The position numbers and the translations under genes were made by a program. Source: RUG472 sp045224495 (GTDB lineage Bacteria; Bacillota; Clostridia; Christensenellales; CAG-138). From it: a DNA stretch of 9,624 nucleotides. This document shows, piece by piece, positions 1-6,128 of the stretch (the first letter of the stretch is position 1; every line of letters starts with the position of its first letter). Under the pieces are notes generated by a model. That model searched no databases. It was not told where the DNA came from and saw only the letters and a program-made list of their open reading frames with translations. The stretch lies in assembly GCA_045224495.1 (NCBI GenBank), contig JBGVAK010000184.1, positions 1 to 9,624 on the forward strand, written 5' to 3'.

Positions 1-353
1 CCACCTTCCCCACCGGCGGGAAGCTCCACCCCCGGGTCTACGGGGCCTTCAGCCAGGTAATCGAGACCTACGTGAACGGGCGGCACGCCCTGACGCTGCC
101 GGAGGCCGTGAACCGGATGACCCGGCGGCCGGCGGACCGGTACGGGCTAAAGGACAAGGGCCGCATCGCCCTGGGCGCGGACGCGGACGTGCTGGTGTTC
201 GACCCGAAGCGGGTCCACGTGACCGCCACCTACGATCAGCCGGCGCAGCGGGCCGAGGGCATGGACTATGTGATCGTGAACGGCCGGATCGCCCTGGAGA
301 ACGGGCGGCTCACCAGCGTGCAAGCAGGAAACGTATTGGAGGGTAAAAAATGA
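1..353 (+). CDS. N-acyl-D-amino-acid deacylase (D-aminoacylase)-type amidohydrolase, C-terminal part
   Basis: The reading frame enters from the left edge (first full codon at 3) and gives the last 116 residues. Visible features are an LHPRVYG segment near residue 9, an LTLPEAVNRMTRRPADRYGL helix, then GRIALGADADVLVFDP and a terminal EGMDYVIVNGRIALENGRLT stretch. This is the usual end of metal-dependent amidohydrolases in the D-aminoacylase/D-hydantoinase group, where the C-terminal part returns to the small beta-sandwich flanking the TIM barrel. The HPR.YG...YV spacing and the ATYDQPAQRAEG segment favour the D-aminoacylase branch, which removes the N-acyl group from D-amino acids in the cytoplasm. 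The metal ligands lie upstream of the window and cannot be checked, so the substrate is inference. The stop overlaps the next start as ATGA (350-353), so the two genes are translationally coupled. Confidence 0.8.
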   Translation, partial: TFPTGGKLHPRVYGAFSQVIETYVNGRHALTLPEAVNRMTRRPADRYGLKDKGRIALGADADVLVFDPKRVHVTATYDQPAQRAEGMDYVIVNGRIALENGRLTSVQAGNVLEGKK

Positions 354-1534
354 TCAGCGAATCTTTGCAGCAAGAGACCCTGGACCTTTTGCAGCGGCTC
401 GTCGCCTGCCCCAGCCTGTCCGGCCAGGAGCAGGGGGTGGCGGACATTTTGAAGGAGTATTTAGCCCAAAACGGCTTTTCCACCATGGAGATCGACCGGT
501 ACGGGGACCTGGTGGCCGGCGTGGCCGGGGCTCGGCCTGGCGTCCGGCTCCTGTTCGACGGCCATATGGACACCGTGCCCGCCGACAACGCGGGGGACTG
601 GACCACGCCTCCCTTCGAGCCCGTAATCCGGGACGGGAAGCTCTACGGCCGGGGCACCAGCGACATGAAGGGGGCAGACGCCGCCTTCGCCGTAGCCGCC
701 GCCCAATACCTCCGGGAGAGGGGCCGGGATTTTGCCGGGGAGCTCTGGTTTGCCGGGGTGGTCCAGGAGGAGTGCTTCGAGGGCGTCTGCGCCAAGGAGG
801 TGGCAAAGCGCATCCGGCCGGACCTGGTCGTCATCGGCGAGGCCTCCGAGGGGAATCTGAAGCTCTCCCAGCGGGGCCGGGCAGAGATCGTGCTGGAGAC
901 CTTCGGCGTGCCCTGCCACAGCGCCAACCCGGAAAAGGGCGTCAACGCCGCCGCCCACATGTGCGCCCTCATTAACGAGATCTTGAAGCTCCCGCCCACC
1001 AAGGACCCCCGGATGGTGGGGGACGGCATCCTGGTGCTGACGGACATCAAGTCTGCCCCCTACCCCGGCGCATCCGTGGTGCCCCACTACTGTCGGGCCA
1101 CCTTCGATCGGCGGCTGCTGGTGGGGGAGACCAGGGAGAGCGTCCTGGCGCCCATAGAGGCCATCATCGATGAGCAAAAGCGCCGCGATCCCACCCTCCA
1201 GGCCCGGGTGTCCTATCCCCTGGGCAGCGCCACCTGCTCCGCCGGCGAGACCGTGGAGGCGGAGCGGTTCTTCGCGCCCTGGTGGTTCGCCGCCGACGAA
1301 CGGGTGCTACGGGTGAAGGCGGCCATGGAGGAACGGGGACTGAAGCCCCAGATCACCGGCTACAGCTTCTGCACCAACGGCAGCTATTACGCGGGCGAAG
1401 CGGGCATCCCCACCTTCGGTTACGGCCCCTCCCGGGAGAACCTGGCCCACACCGTGGACGAGCACATCGCCCTCAAGGACCTCTATGACGCCGTGGACGG
1501 CTACCTGGCCATATTGCACACGATTTTAGATTAA
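350..1534 (+). CDS. M20-family metallohydrolase, YgeY-like (selenium-metabolism-associated hydrolase family)
   Basis: This is a complete 394-residue dinuclear zinc hydrolase of the M20/ArgE/DapE/carboxypeptidase G2 superfamily. Family ligands can be placed: H72 and D74 in GHMDTVPAD, bridging D105 in GRGTSDMKG, general base E140 and ligand E141 in VQEEC, E164 in VIGEAS and H367 in LAHTVDEH. H190 in the lid segment (PCHSAN) fits the dimerisation/substrate His. The C-terminal SFCTNGSYYAGEAGIPTFGYGPS signature is typical of the YgeY branch rather than ordinary ArgE or DapE. It should hydrolyse an amide bond of an acylated amino acid or small peptide-like molecule in the cytosol; the exact substrate is unknown. 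The start is well supported by GGAGGG at 338-343, six bases before the ATG, and by the ATGA overlap with the upstream deacylase. No selenium gene is visible in the window, so the family nickname should not be read as function. Confidence 0.85.
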   Translation: MISESLQQETLDLLQRLVACPSLSGQEQGVADILKEYLAQNGFSTMEIDRYGDLVAGVAGARPGVRLLFDGHMDTVPADNAGDWTTPPFEPVIRDGKLYGRGTSDMKGADAAFAVAAAQYLRERGRDFAGELWFAGVVQEECFEGVCAKEVAKRIRPDLVVIGEASEGNLKLSQRGRAEIVLETFGVPCHSANPEKGVNAAAHMCALINEILKLPPTKDPRMVGDGILVLTDIKSAPYPGASVVPHYCRATFDRRLLVGETRESVLAPIEAIIDEQKRRDPTLQARVSYPLGSATCSAGETVEAERFFAPWWFAADERVLRVKAAMEERGLKPQITGYSFCTNGSYYAGEAGIPTFGYGPSRENLAHTVDEHIALKDLYDAVDGYLAILHTILD

Positions 1535-1553
1535 AAGGGATTATTGAAAGCAC

Positions 1554-1579
1554 GCACCCTTTCTTGAAAGAAAGGGTGC
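1554..1579. repeat. Perfect inverted repeat / hairpin 1 in convergent intergenic gap
   Basis: GCACCCTTTCTT (1554-1565) is followed after two bases by its exact reverse complement AAGAAAGGGTGC (1568-1579). With a realistic 4-nt loop this is an 11-bp stem, starting 19 bp after the hydrolase stop codon. No clear T-run follows on either strand, so it is not a textbook intrinsic terminator alone. It could block 3' exonucleases or be one module of the three-hairpin cluster. Confidence 0.7.
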
Positions 1580-1597
1580 AACCGAAAGAACTTTAAG

Positions 1598-1651
1598 AAG
1601 AAAAGAAGCTTAAGAAGTTGTCAAATCAACCTTTCTTAAGCTTTTCTTTTT
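1598..1651 (+). terminator. Probable intrinsic terminator (hairpin 2 plus T-rich tract)
   Basis: AAGCTTAAGAA (1606-1616) pairs perfectly with TTCTTAAGCTT (1633-1643). An inner GTTG/CAAC stem (1617-1620 with 1627-1630) closes a 6-nt loop, and the pairing extends outwards with G-T wobbles and one mismatch. The right arm runs into TTTTCTTTTT (1642-1651), a U-rich tract on the plus transcript, so this is the best terminator candidate for the upstream deacylase/hydrolase operon. The stem is AT-rich and the tract is interrupted by a C, so strength is uncertain. Confidence 0.5.
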
Positions 1652-1653
1652 GC

Positions 1654-1690
1654 GCCGCTTTTTCTTTTCAGCCCGAAAAGAAAAAGCGGC
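1654..1690. terminator. Perfect 16-bp inverted repeat / hairpin 3, possible bidirectional terminator
   Basis: The arm at 1654-1669 (GCCGCTTTTTCTTTTC) and the arm at 1675-1690 are exact reverse complements, with a 5-nt loop AGCCC. The repeat lies 7 bp beyond the stop codon of the minus-strand membrane-protein gene, where its terminator is expected. The pyrimidine run sits inside the stem, not after it, and the flanks on both strands are A-rich, so classic U-tract termination is not obvious. It may act as a transcript-end stabiliser, or be a copy of a dispersed intergenic repeat. Confidence 0.5.
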
Positions 1691-1697
1691 AAAAGAA

Positions 1698-2849
1698 TCA
1701 TTTCTTTGGCAAATACTTCTCTGGGTTCACGGGGACGCCGTTCACCAGCAGCTCGTAGCGGATGCTCACCAGGCGGCTGCCGATGGGTTCGGGCATGACG
1801 CCCACCTGTTCGCTCCGCTTCACCCGCTGATACAGCTCCACCAACGCCCGATCGCAGCCGATGATCCGGGACAGGGCGCCGGTCTCATCGTGCAGGATGT
1901 CGATGACCAGGCCCATATCCCCCCGCTTGGCACAGTAGACCACCACGCCCTCCTCGGGGGCCATGATCCGGGCGAAGCTCTCGGCGGTGATCTCCACGCC
2001 GTAGCGCATGGTACCCTCGTCGGTAAGGCCGAAGGAGCCGGAAACGGTCCCGTCCACGGGCCATATGGGTGAAAAGCCTTCCAGGGCCACGACGGGCGCT
2101 CCGGCCTTAGCGGACGCTTCTCCCACGGCCATGCTCCCGTTCTCCACGATCCGATCCATATTGCCCGGACCCACGGCGAATTCGTTGGTCTTCACCTCGG
2201 AGAAGGCGGCCTGGCCCCGGTACACGGTCTCATAATAGGAGAGGATATAGGGACAGACCCCCACGTTCCGATAGATGCGGCTGCCCTGGGGCAGGGCGGC
2301 GTTCTCCCGAACTTCCGTCTCCAGCGGTCCCCGCTCGATGACGCAGCGGACCACGGTCCGCACGATGGGCAACAGGGTATCGTCCGCTTTCAGGGTGTTC
2401 ACGGCCTCGTCTATGGTCAGCAGCTCCCCCTTGCCGGAGGGTTCCTCCAGAGTCAGCTTTTGGTCGAATCCGGCTTTGATGAGCCGTTCGTTGGGCTGGA
2501 GCCCCTGGCTGGCGTTCTCGGCGAGGTACCGGTCCAAAGCGGTCTGGGCGGCTTCGGCGTTTTCCGCCGTGTAGAGCACCTTTCCGTCGGCCACCAGGTC
2601 CAGAGCCTCCGGCGGATAGTTGCGCACCACCTGGACCAGGAAGGGCGTGGGCGGCGGGGTCACCCGCAGCTCCGCCGTGGCGGGGGTAGGCGTGGGCTCA
2701 GGGGTGGGCGTGATCCGGGGCTGGGCGACGCCGGCCTCCAGCTGGCCCGGCGCCCGCAGCAGGGCCCACAGGACCAGACTCAGCGCAACGATCATCAGCG
2801 CCACCGTCAGGGAGCCGTAGCGTATCCAGTTTTCCCGTGTCAGCTTCAT
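1698..2849 (-). CDS. Membrane-anchored protein with G5-like domain and degenerate LytM/M23-like domain
   Basis: From the ATG at 2849 this is 383 residues. Residues 1-11 are basic, 12-32 are one hydrophobic segment, and 45-70 form a Pro/Thr-rich linker (PTPEPTPTP), suggesting a type II membrane protein with an extracytoplasmic body. Residues about 85-170 resemble the N-terminal module of clostridial M23/G5 wall proteins. Residues about 172-240 (PLETEV..NAALPQGS...VENGSM) look like a G5 domain, a wall-binding fold. Residues about 260-380 align by eye with LytM/M23: PIWPVDGTVSGSFG, EEGVVVYC and NGVPVNPEKYL are recognisable. The zinc motif HxGxD is replaced by RYGVE (282-286), and no HxH motif precedes the C-terminal strand, so it is probably a non-enzymatic scaffold or regulator of wall hydrolysis or of a sporulation complex. 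The alternative ATG at 2870 adds seven residues; the shorter start begins MKLTRENW and is preferred because a promoter-like element lies just before it. The gene is convergent with the hydrolase and divergent from glgB. Confidence 0.7.
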   Translation of the reverse strand: MKLTRENWIRYGSLTVALMIVALSLVLWALLRAPGQLEAGVAQPRITPTPEPTPTPATAELRVTPPPTPFLVQVVRNYPPEALDLVADGKVLYTAENAEAAQTALDRYLAENASQGLQPNERLIKAGFDQKLTLEEPSGKGELLTIDEAVNTLKADDTLLPIVRTVVRCVIERGPLETEVRENAALPQGSRIYRNVGVCPYILSYYETVYRGQAAFSEVKTNEFAVGPGNMDRIVENGSMAVGEASAKAGAPVVALEGFSPIWPVDGTVSGSFGLTDEGTMRYGVEITAESFARIMAPEEGVVVYCAKRGDMGLVIDILHDETGALSRIIGCDRALVELYQRVKRSEQVGVMPEPIGSRLVSIRYELLVNGVPVNPEKYLPKK

Positions 2850-2857
2850 TTGAGGGT

Positions 2858-2886
2858 AGTATAGCATCATTTGTCCGGGGCGACAA
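2858..2886 (-). promoter_or_regulatory. Promoter-like element for the minus-strand membrane protein (extended -10)
   Basis: Read on the minus strand, TTGTCG (2886-2881) is followed after 17 bp by TATACT (2863-2858), preceded by TGC as in an extended -10. The predicted transcription start lies one or two bases before the ATG at 2849, so the mRNA would be nearly leaderless. The element overlaps the alternative start at 2870, which it would exclude. The basis is sequence match only. Confidence 0.4.
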
Positions 2887-2983
2887 GTACCCGGGCATCC
2901 ATGACGTGCTGCATCAGATCAGAGGCGCAGCCCGAATCGTTTGTCAGCGGCATGATTTGCGCTTCCCACATGGAAGTTTGGTA

Positions 2984-3012
2984 TTGGCAAATCCCGCGAA
3001 GGATGATATTAT
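2984..3012 (+). promoter_or_regulatory. Sigma-A-type promoter of the glg operon
   Basis: TTGGCA (2984-2989), a 17-bp spacer and TATTAT (3007-3012) each match the sigma-A consensus at five of six positions, and a TG at 3004-3005 makes an extended -10. The start point would fall near 3019, giving a leader of about 33 nt that ends with GGGGGG (3041-3046) five bases before the glgB ATG. No other comparable promoter is seen before the end of glgA, so this probably drives glgBCDA. Confidence 0.6.
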
Positions 3013-3013
3013 A
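3008..3013 (-). promoter_or_regulatory. Minus-strand consensus -10 overlapping the glgB -10
   Basis: On the minus strand positions 3013-3008 read TATAAT, an exact -10 consensus, offset by one base from the plus-strand TATTAT. No good -35 is found at 16-18 bp upstream (around 3030-3037), so it is a candidate only. If used, it would transcribe leftward through a 28-codon frame into the membrane-protein gene. Confidence 0.25.
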
Positions 3014-3051
3014 TATGTACACTTAGGGAAACTATACACTGGGGGGAAAAT

Positions 3052-4896
3052 ATGACCGAACAGATCAAAGATTTCTACGAAGGCCGGTGTATCCGTGCTT
3101 ACCAGTTTTTGGGCTGCCATAAGGCGGAGCGGGGCTTCCGCTTCGTGGTTTGGGCGCCCAACGCTCGTTTCGTCACCGTAGCCGGAGAGTTCAACGACTG
3201 GAGCTACACCCAAAACCCCGCCTGGCGCCGGCCCGACGGGCTGTGGGAAGCTATCATCGAAAACGCGCAGCCCTTCCAGAAGTACAAGTATGTGGTGACC
3301 CGCTGCGACGGCTCCGTCATCATGAAGACGGATCCCTATGGCCGCATGTGTGAGAAGTACGGCACCTGCTCCCTGGTTTACGACCCGGACCCCTACCCCT
3401 GGAAGGACGAGGCCTATATCGCAGGCCACAAGGACGCCCACACGGGTCCCATGAACATCTACGAGTGCCACCTGGGCAGCTGGAAGGAGGGGCTTACCTA
3501 TCGGCAGCTGGCCGACGAGCTCCTGCCCTATGTCCAGGATATGGGCTACACCCACATCGAGGTCATGCCCCTCATGGAGTACCCCTACGATCCTAGCTGG
3601 GGCTATCAGGTCACGGGCTACTTCGCCGCCACCAGCCGGTACGGGAACCCGGACGACCTCAAGTACTTCGTGGACCAGGCCCACCAGCGGGGCATCGCGG
3701 TCATCATGGACTGGGTCCCCGCTCACTTCACCCGGGACGATCAGGGCCTTCGGCTCTTTGACGGCACCCCCTGCTATGAATACGGCGATCCTCGCCGGGG
3801 CGACATGAGGCAGTGGGGGACCCTCCTCTTCGACTACGGCAAGCCGGAGGTCCGGAGCTTCCTCTCCTCCAGCGCGGTCTACTGGCTGGAGGAGTGCCAC
3901 ATGGACGGCCTTCGGGTGGACGCGGTCAGCTGCATGCTCTATATGGACTTCGGCCGGGAAAACGGCGATTGGCTCCCCAACTGCAACGGCGGCCGGGAGG
4001 ACCTTTCCGCCATCGCCCTCTTCAAGCATCTCTCCTGGGCGGTCCACAGTCTCAAGGGCCGCAAGCTCCTCATCGCCGAGGAGAGCACCGCCTTCCCCAT
4101 GGTCACCAACAAGCACGACGACAGCCTGGGGTTCGACTTCAAGTGGAACATGGGTTGGATGAACGACATGCTCTCCTACATGGCCATGGACCCCATCTAC
4201 CGCCAGTATCATCACAGCAAGCTGACCTTCAGCCTCACCTACGCCTTCTCCGAGCATTACGTGCTCCCCTTCTCTCACGACGAGGTGGTCCACGGGAAGA
4301 AATCCATGCTGAACAAGATGCCCGGCACCTACGAGGAAAAGTTCCAGCAGATGCGGCTCCTCGACACCTACCAGATGGCCCATCCGGGCAAGAAGCTCAC
4401 CTTCATGGGGATGGAGCTGGGCACCTTCATCGAGTGGCGGTTCTATGAGAGTCTCGAATGGTTCCTGCTCTCCTACCCCAAGCACGACGAGTATCGCAAA
4501 TTCGTCCGGGGCCTCAACCGTTTTTATAAAGACAATCCTGCCCTCTACGAGCGGGACGACGGCTGGGATGGCTTCGAGTGGTCCGTGGTGGACGACAAGG
4601 ACGCCTCCGTGGTCTCCTTCCTCCGCAAGAGCAAGGAGGAAACGCTGCTGTGCGTGTTCAACTTCACCCCCGTGGAGCGGCTTGGCTACCCCATGCCCGT
4701 GCCCGAGGCAGGCTCCTTTGCCCCCGTGTTCTCCACCGGCGAGCTGCCGCCGGAAAAGAACAAGGCCCTTCTGACGAAGAAGGCCCCGGCGGGCGGCCGA
4801 TTCCCCTATGAGATCAAGGTGGACCTGTTCCCCTTCTGCGGTATGTACTTTAAATTCACCAAGAACAACGACGGAAAGGATGTGACTCAAGGATGA
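3052..4896 (+). CDS. glgB: 1,4-alpha-glucan (glycogen) branching enzyme
   Basis: This 614-residue GH13 enzyme cuts alpha-1,4-glucan and re-attaches the piece by an alpha-1,6 bond, making branch points in glycogen in the cytoplasm. An N-terminal CBM48 domain covers about residues 15-110 (VVWAPNARFVTVAGEFNDW). The GH13 motifs are all present: YDPSWGYQVTGYFA (179-192), region I DWVPAHF (D220, H225), region II GLRVDAV with nucleophile D290, region III IAEEST with acid/base E343, and region IV PFSHDEVVHGK with H409-D410. A C-terminal beta domain (about 515-603) ends the enzyme. Length matches the short Bacillota-type GlgB that lacks the extra N1 domain of the E. coli enzyme. The start has GGGGGG at 3041-3046. 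It is first in the operon, and its stop overlaps the glgC start (ATGA, 4893-4896). Confidence 0.96.
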   Translation: MTEQIKDFYEGRCIRAYQFLGCHKAERGFRFVVWAPNARFVTVAGEFNDWSYTQNPAWRRPDGLWEAIIENAQPFQKYKYVVTRCDGSVIMKTDPYGRMCEKYGTCSLVYDPDPYPWKDEAYIAGHKDAHTGPMNIYECHLGSWKEGLTYRQLADELLPYVQDMGYTHIEVMPLMEYPYDPSWGYQVTGYFAATSRYGNPDDLKYFVDQAHQRGIAVIMDWVPAHFTRDDQGLRLFDGTPCYEYGDPRRGDMRQWGTLLFDYGKPEVRSFLSSSAVYWLEECHMDGLRVDAVSCMLYMDFGRENGDWLPNCNGGREDLSAIALFKHLSWAVHSLKGRKLLIAEESTAFPMVTNKHDDSLGFDFKWNMGWMNDMLSYMAMDPIYRQYHHSKLTFSLTYAFSEHYVLPFSHDEVVHGKKSMLNKMPGTYEEKFQQMRLLDTYQMAHPGKKLTFMGMELGTFIEWRFYESLEWFLLSYPKHDEYRKFVRGLNRFYKDNPALYERDDGWDGFEWSVVDDKDASVVSFLRKSKEETLLCVFNFTPVERLGYPMPVPEAGSFAPVFSTGELPPEKNKALLTKKAPAGGRFPYEIKVDLFPFCGMYFKFTKNNDGKDVTQG

Positions 4897-6125
4897 AAAA
4901 ACGGATCGTGGTCATGCTCTTAGCCGGCGGCCAGGGCAGCCGACTGGGCGTACTCACCTCCAATATGGCCAAGCCTGCCGTCCCCTTTGGCGGCAAGTAT
5001 CGGATCATCGACTTCCCCCTCAGCAACTGTGTCAACTCCGGTTTCGACACGGTGGGCGTGCTGACCCAGTACCGTCCCCTGGCCTTGAATTCCTATTTGG
5101 GCACCGGCCAGCACTGGGACCTGGACCGCAATTACGGCGGCGTCTTCGTGCTGCCCCCCTATGTGACCGAAGGCGAGAACGGCCACTGGTACAGCGGCAC
5201 CGCCAACGCCATCTGGCAGAACCGGGAGTTCGTGGACCAGTATGACCCCGACTATGTACTCATCCTCTCCGGCGACCACATCTATAAGATGGATTACGCC
5301 AAGATGCTCAGCTTCCACCGCCAGAAGAAGGCGGCGGCCACCATCGCCGTCCTCCAGGTGCCCTGGGAGGAGGCTCACCGCTTCGGCATCATGAACGCCG
5401 ACGTGAACGGCTTCATCGAGTCCTTCGAGGAGAAGCCCAAGGAGCCCAAGAGCAACCTGGCGTCCATGGGCATCTATATCTTCGACTGGAAGAAGCTCAG
5501 GGCCTACATGGAGGCCGACGACGCCGATCCCAACTCCAGCAACGACTTCGGCAAGAACATCATCCCCGCCATGCTCAACAGCGGCGAGGTCATGGTGGCC
5601 TATCCCTTCGAGGGGTACTGGCGGGACGTGGGGACCATCCAGAGCCTGTGGGAGGCCAACATGGACCTGCTGGGCCAAAAGCCCGTGCTGGATCTCGACG
5701 ACGACAGCTGGCGCATCTACACCCGCAACGCGGTCATGCCGCCCCACTACGTGAGCCTCACGGCCCAGGTCACCAACTCCCTGGTGTCCGAAGGCGCGGT
5801 GGTGGAGGGCACGGTGACCAACTCCGTCATCTTCTCCGGCGCCCGCATCGAGAAGGGGGCCGTGGTGAAGGACAGCATCATCTTCCCCAACTCTGTGGTG
5901 GGCAAGAGCGTCACCGTGGACAAGGCCATCGTAGGCGAGAACTCCGTCATCGGCGACTTCTGCATCGTGGGCGGTCCCGTCCGTCCCGGCGAGAAGGTGA
6001 ACAACAAGCTCACCGGCGATATCACCCTCATCGGCAACGACGTGACCATCCCCGCCCGGGCGTATCTTGCCAAGGGCTCCGTGGTCAACGCCGAGAACCC
6101 CCACCAGCCTGCAAAGGAGGCGTAA
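4893..6125 (+). CDS. glgC: Glucose-1-phosphate adenylyltransferase (ADP-glucose pyrophosphorylase), catalytic subunit
   Basis: This 410-residue protein makes ADP-glucose from glucose-1-phosphate and ATP, the committed step of bacterial glycogen synthesis. The nucleotidyltransferase domain shows LLAGGQGSRL (9-18), PAVPFGGKYRIIDFPLSN (28-45), SGDHIYKMDY (126-135) with catalytic D128, the glucose-1-phosphate-binding EKP (E180-K181-P182) and GYWRDVGTI (241-249). A left-handed beta-helix of hexapeptide repeats follows from about 290 to 390. The loop LTSNMAKP has Asn24 where the E. coli enzyme has the fructose-1,6-bisphosphate-linked Lys39, which fits the Bacillota type that is weakly or not activated by that ligand. 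The start overlaps the glgB stop. The ribosome site is poor (GGAAAGGA at 4873-4880 is 12 bases away), so translation probably depends on coupling to glgB. Confidence 0.97.
   Translation: MKKRIVVMLLAGGQGSRLGVLTSNMAKPAVPFGGKYRIIDFPLSNCVNSGFDTVGVLTQYRPLALNSYLGTGQHWDLDRNYGGVFVLPPYVTEGENGHWYSGTANAIWQNREFVDQYDPDYVLILSGDHIYKMDYAKMLSFHRQKKAAATIAVLQVPWEEAHRFGIMNADVNGFIESFEEKPKEPKSNLASMGIYIFDWKKLRAYMEADDADPNSSNDFGKNIIPAMLNSGEVMVAYPFEGYWRDVGTIQSLWEANMDLLGQKPVLDLDDDSWRIYTRNAVMPPHYVSLTAQVTNSLVSEGAVVEGTVTNSVIFSGARIEKGAVVKDSIIFPNSVVGKSVTVDKAIVGENSVIGDFCIVGGPVRPGEKVNNKLTGDITLIGNDVTIPARAYLAKGSVVNAENPHQPAKEA
6114..6120 (+). promoter_or_regulatory. Strong ribosome binding site of glgD inside the end of glgC
   Basis: AAGGAGG at 6114-6120, eight bases before the glgD ATG, lies within the last codons of glgC. 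It is the best Shine-Dalgarno sequence in the operon and fixes the glgD start. glgC and glgA have poor sites and rely on overlap, so this suggests ample or independent supply of the non-catalytic subunit. Confidence 0.7.
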
Positions 6126-6128
6126 GCT

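Noticed and set aside
461..1177. Antisense frame in the M20 hydrolase gene.
   Set aside because: The sense frame has full family motifs and a strong ribosome site, while the antisense product is compositionally biased with no motif.
1650..2072. Plus-strand frame of 140 codons starting in the hairpin region.
   Set aside because: It is antisense to the membrane-protein gene, starts in repeat sequence and has no plausible ribosome site or domain.
2942..2955. Possible catabolite-responsive (cre-like) site upstream of the glgB promoter.
   Set aside because: TGTCAGCGGCATGA fits the CcpA consensus poorly, missing three informative positions and the palindromic symmetry.
2962..2976. Small inverted repeat CTTCC-CACAT-GGAAG just upstream of the glgB -35.
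   Set aside because: A 5-bp arm with a 5-nt loop is expected by chance in this length; an operator cannot be claimed without conservation.
2944..4890. A 648-codon antisense frame covering glgB.
   Set aside because: It is the same in-register codon-bias effect as over glgC/glgD; its Val/Gly/His/Glu-rich product is the mirror of GlgB codons.
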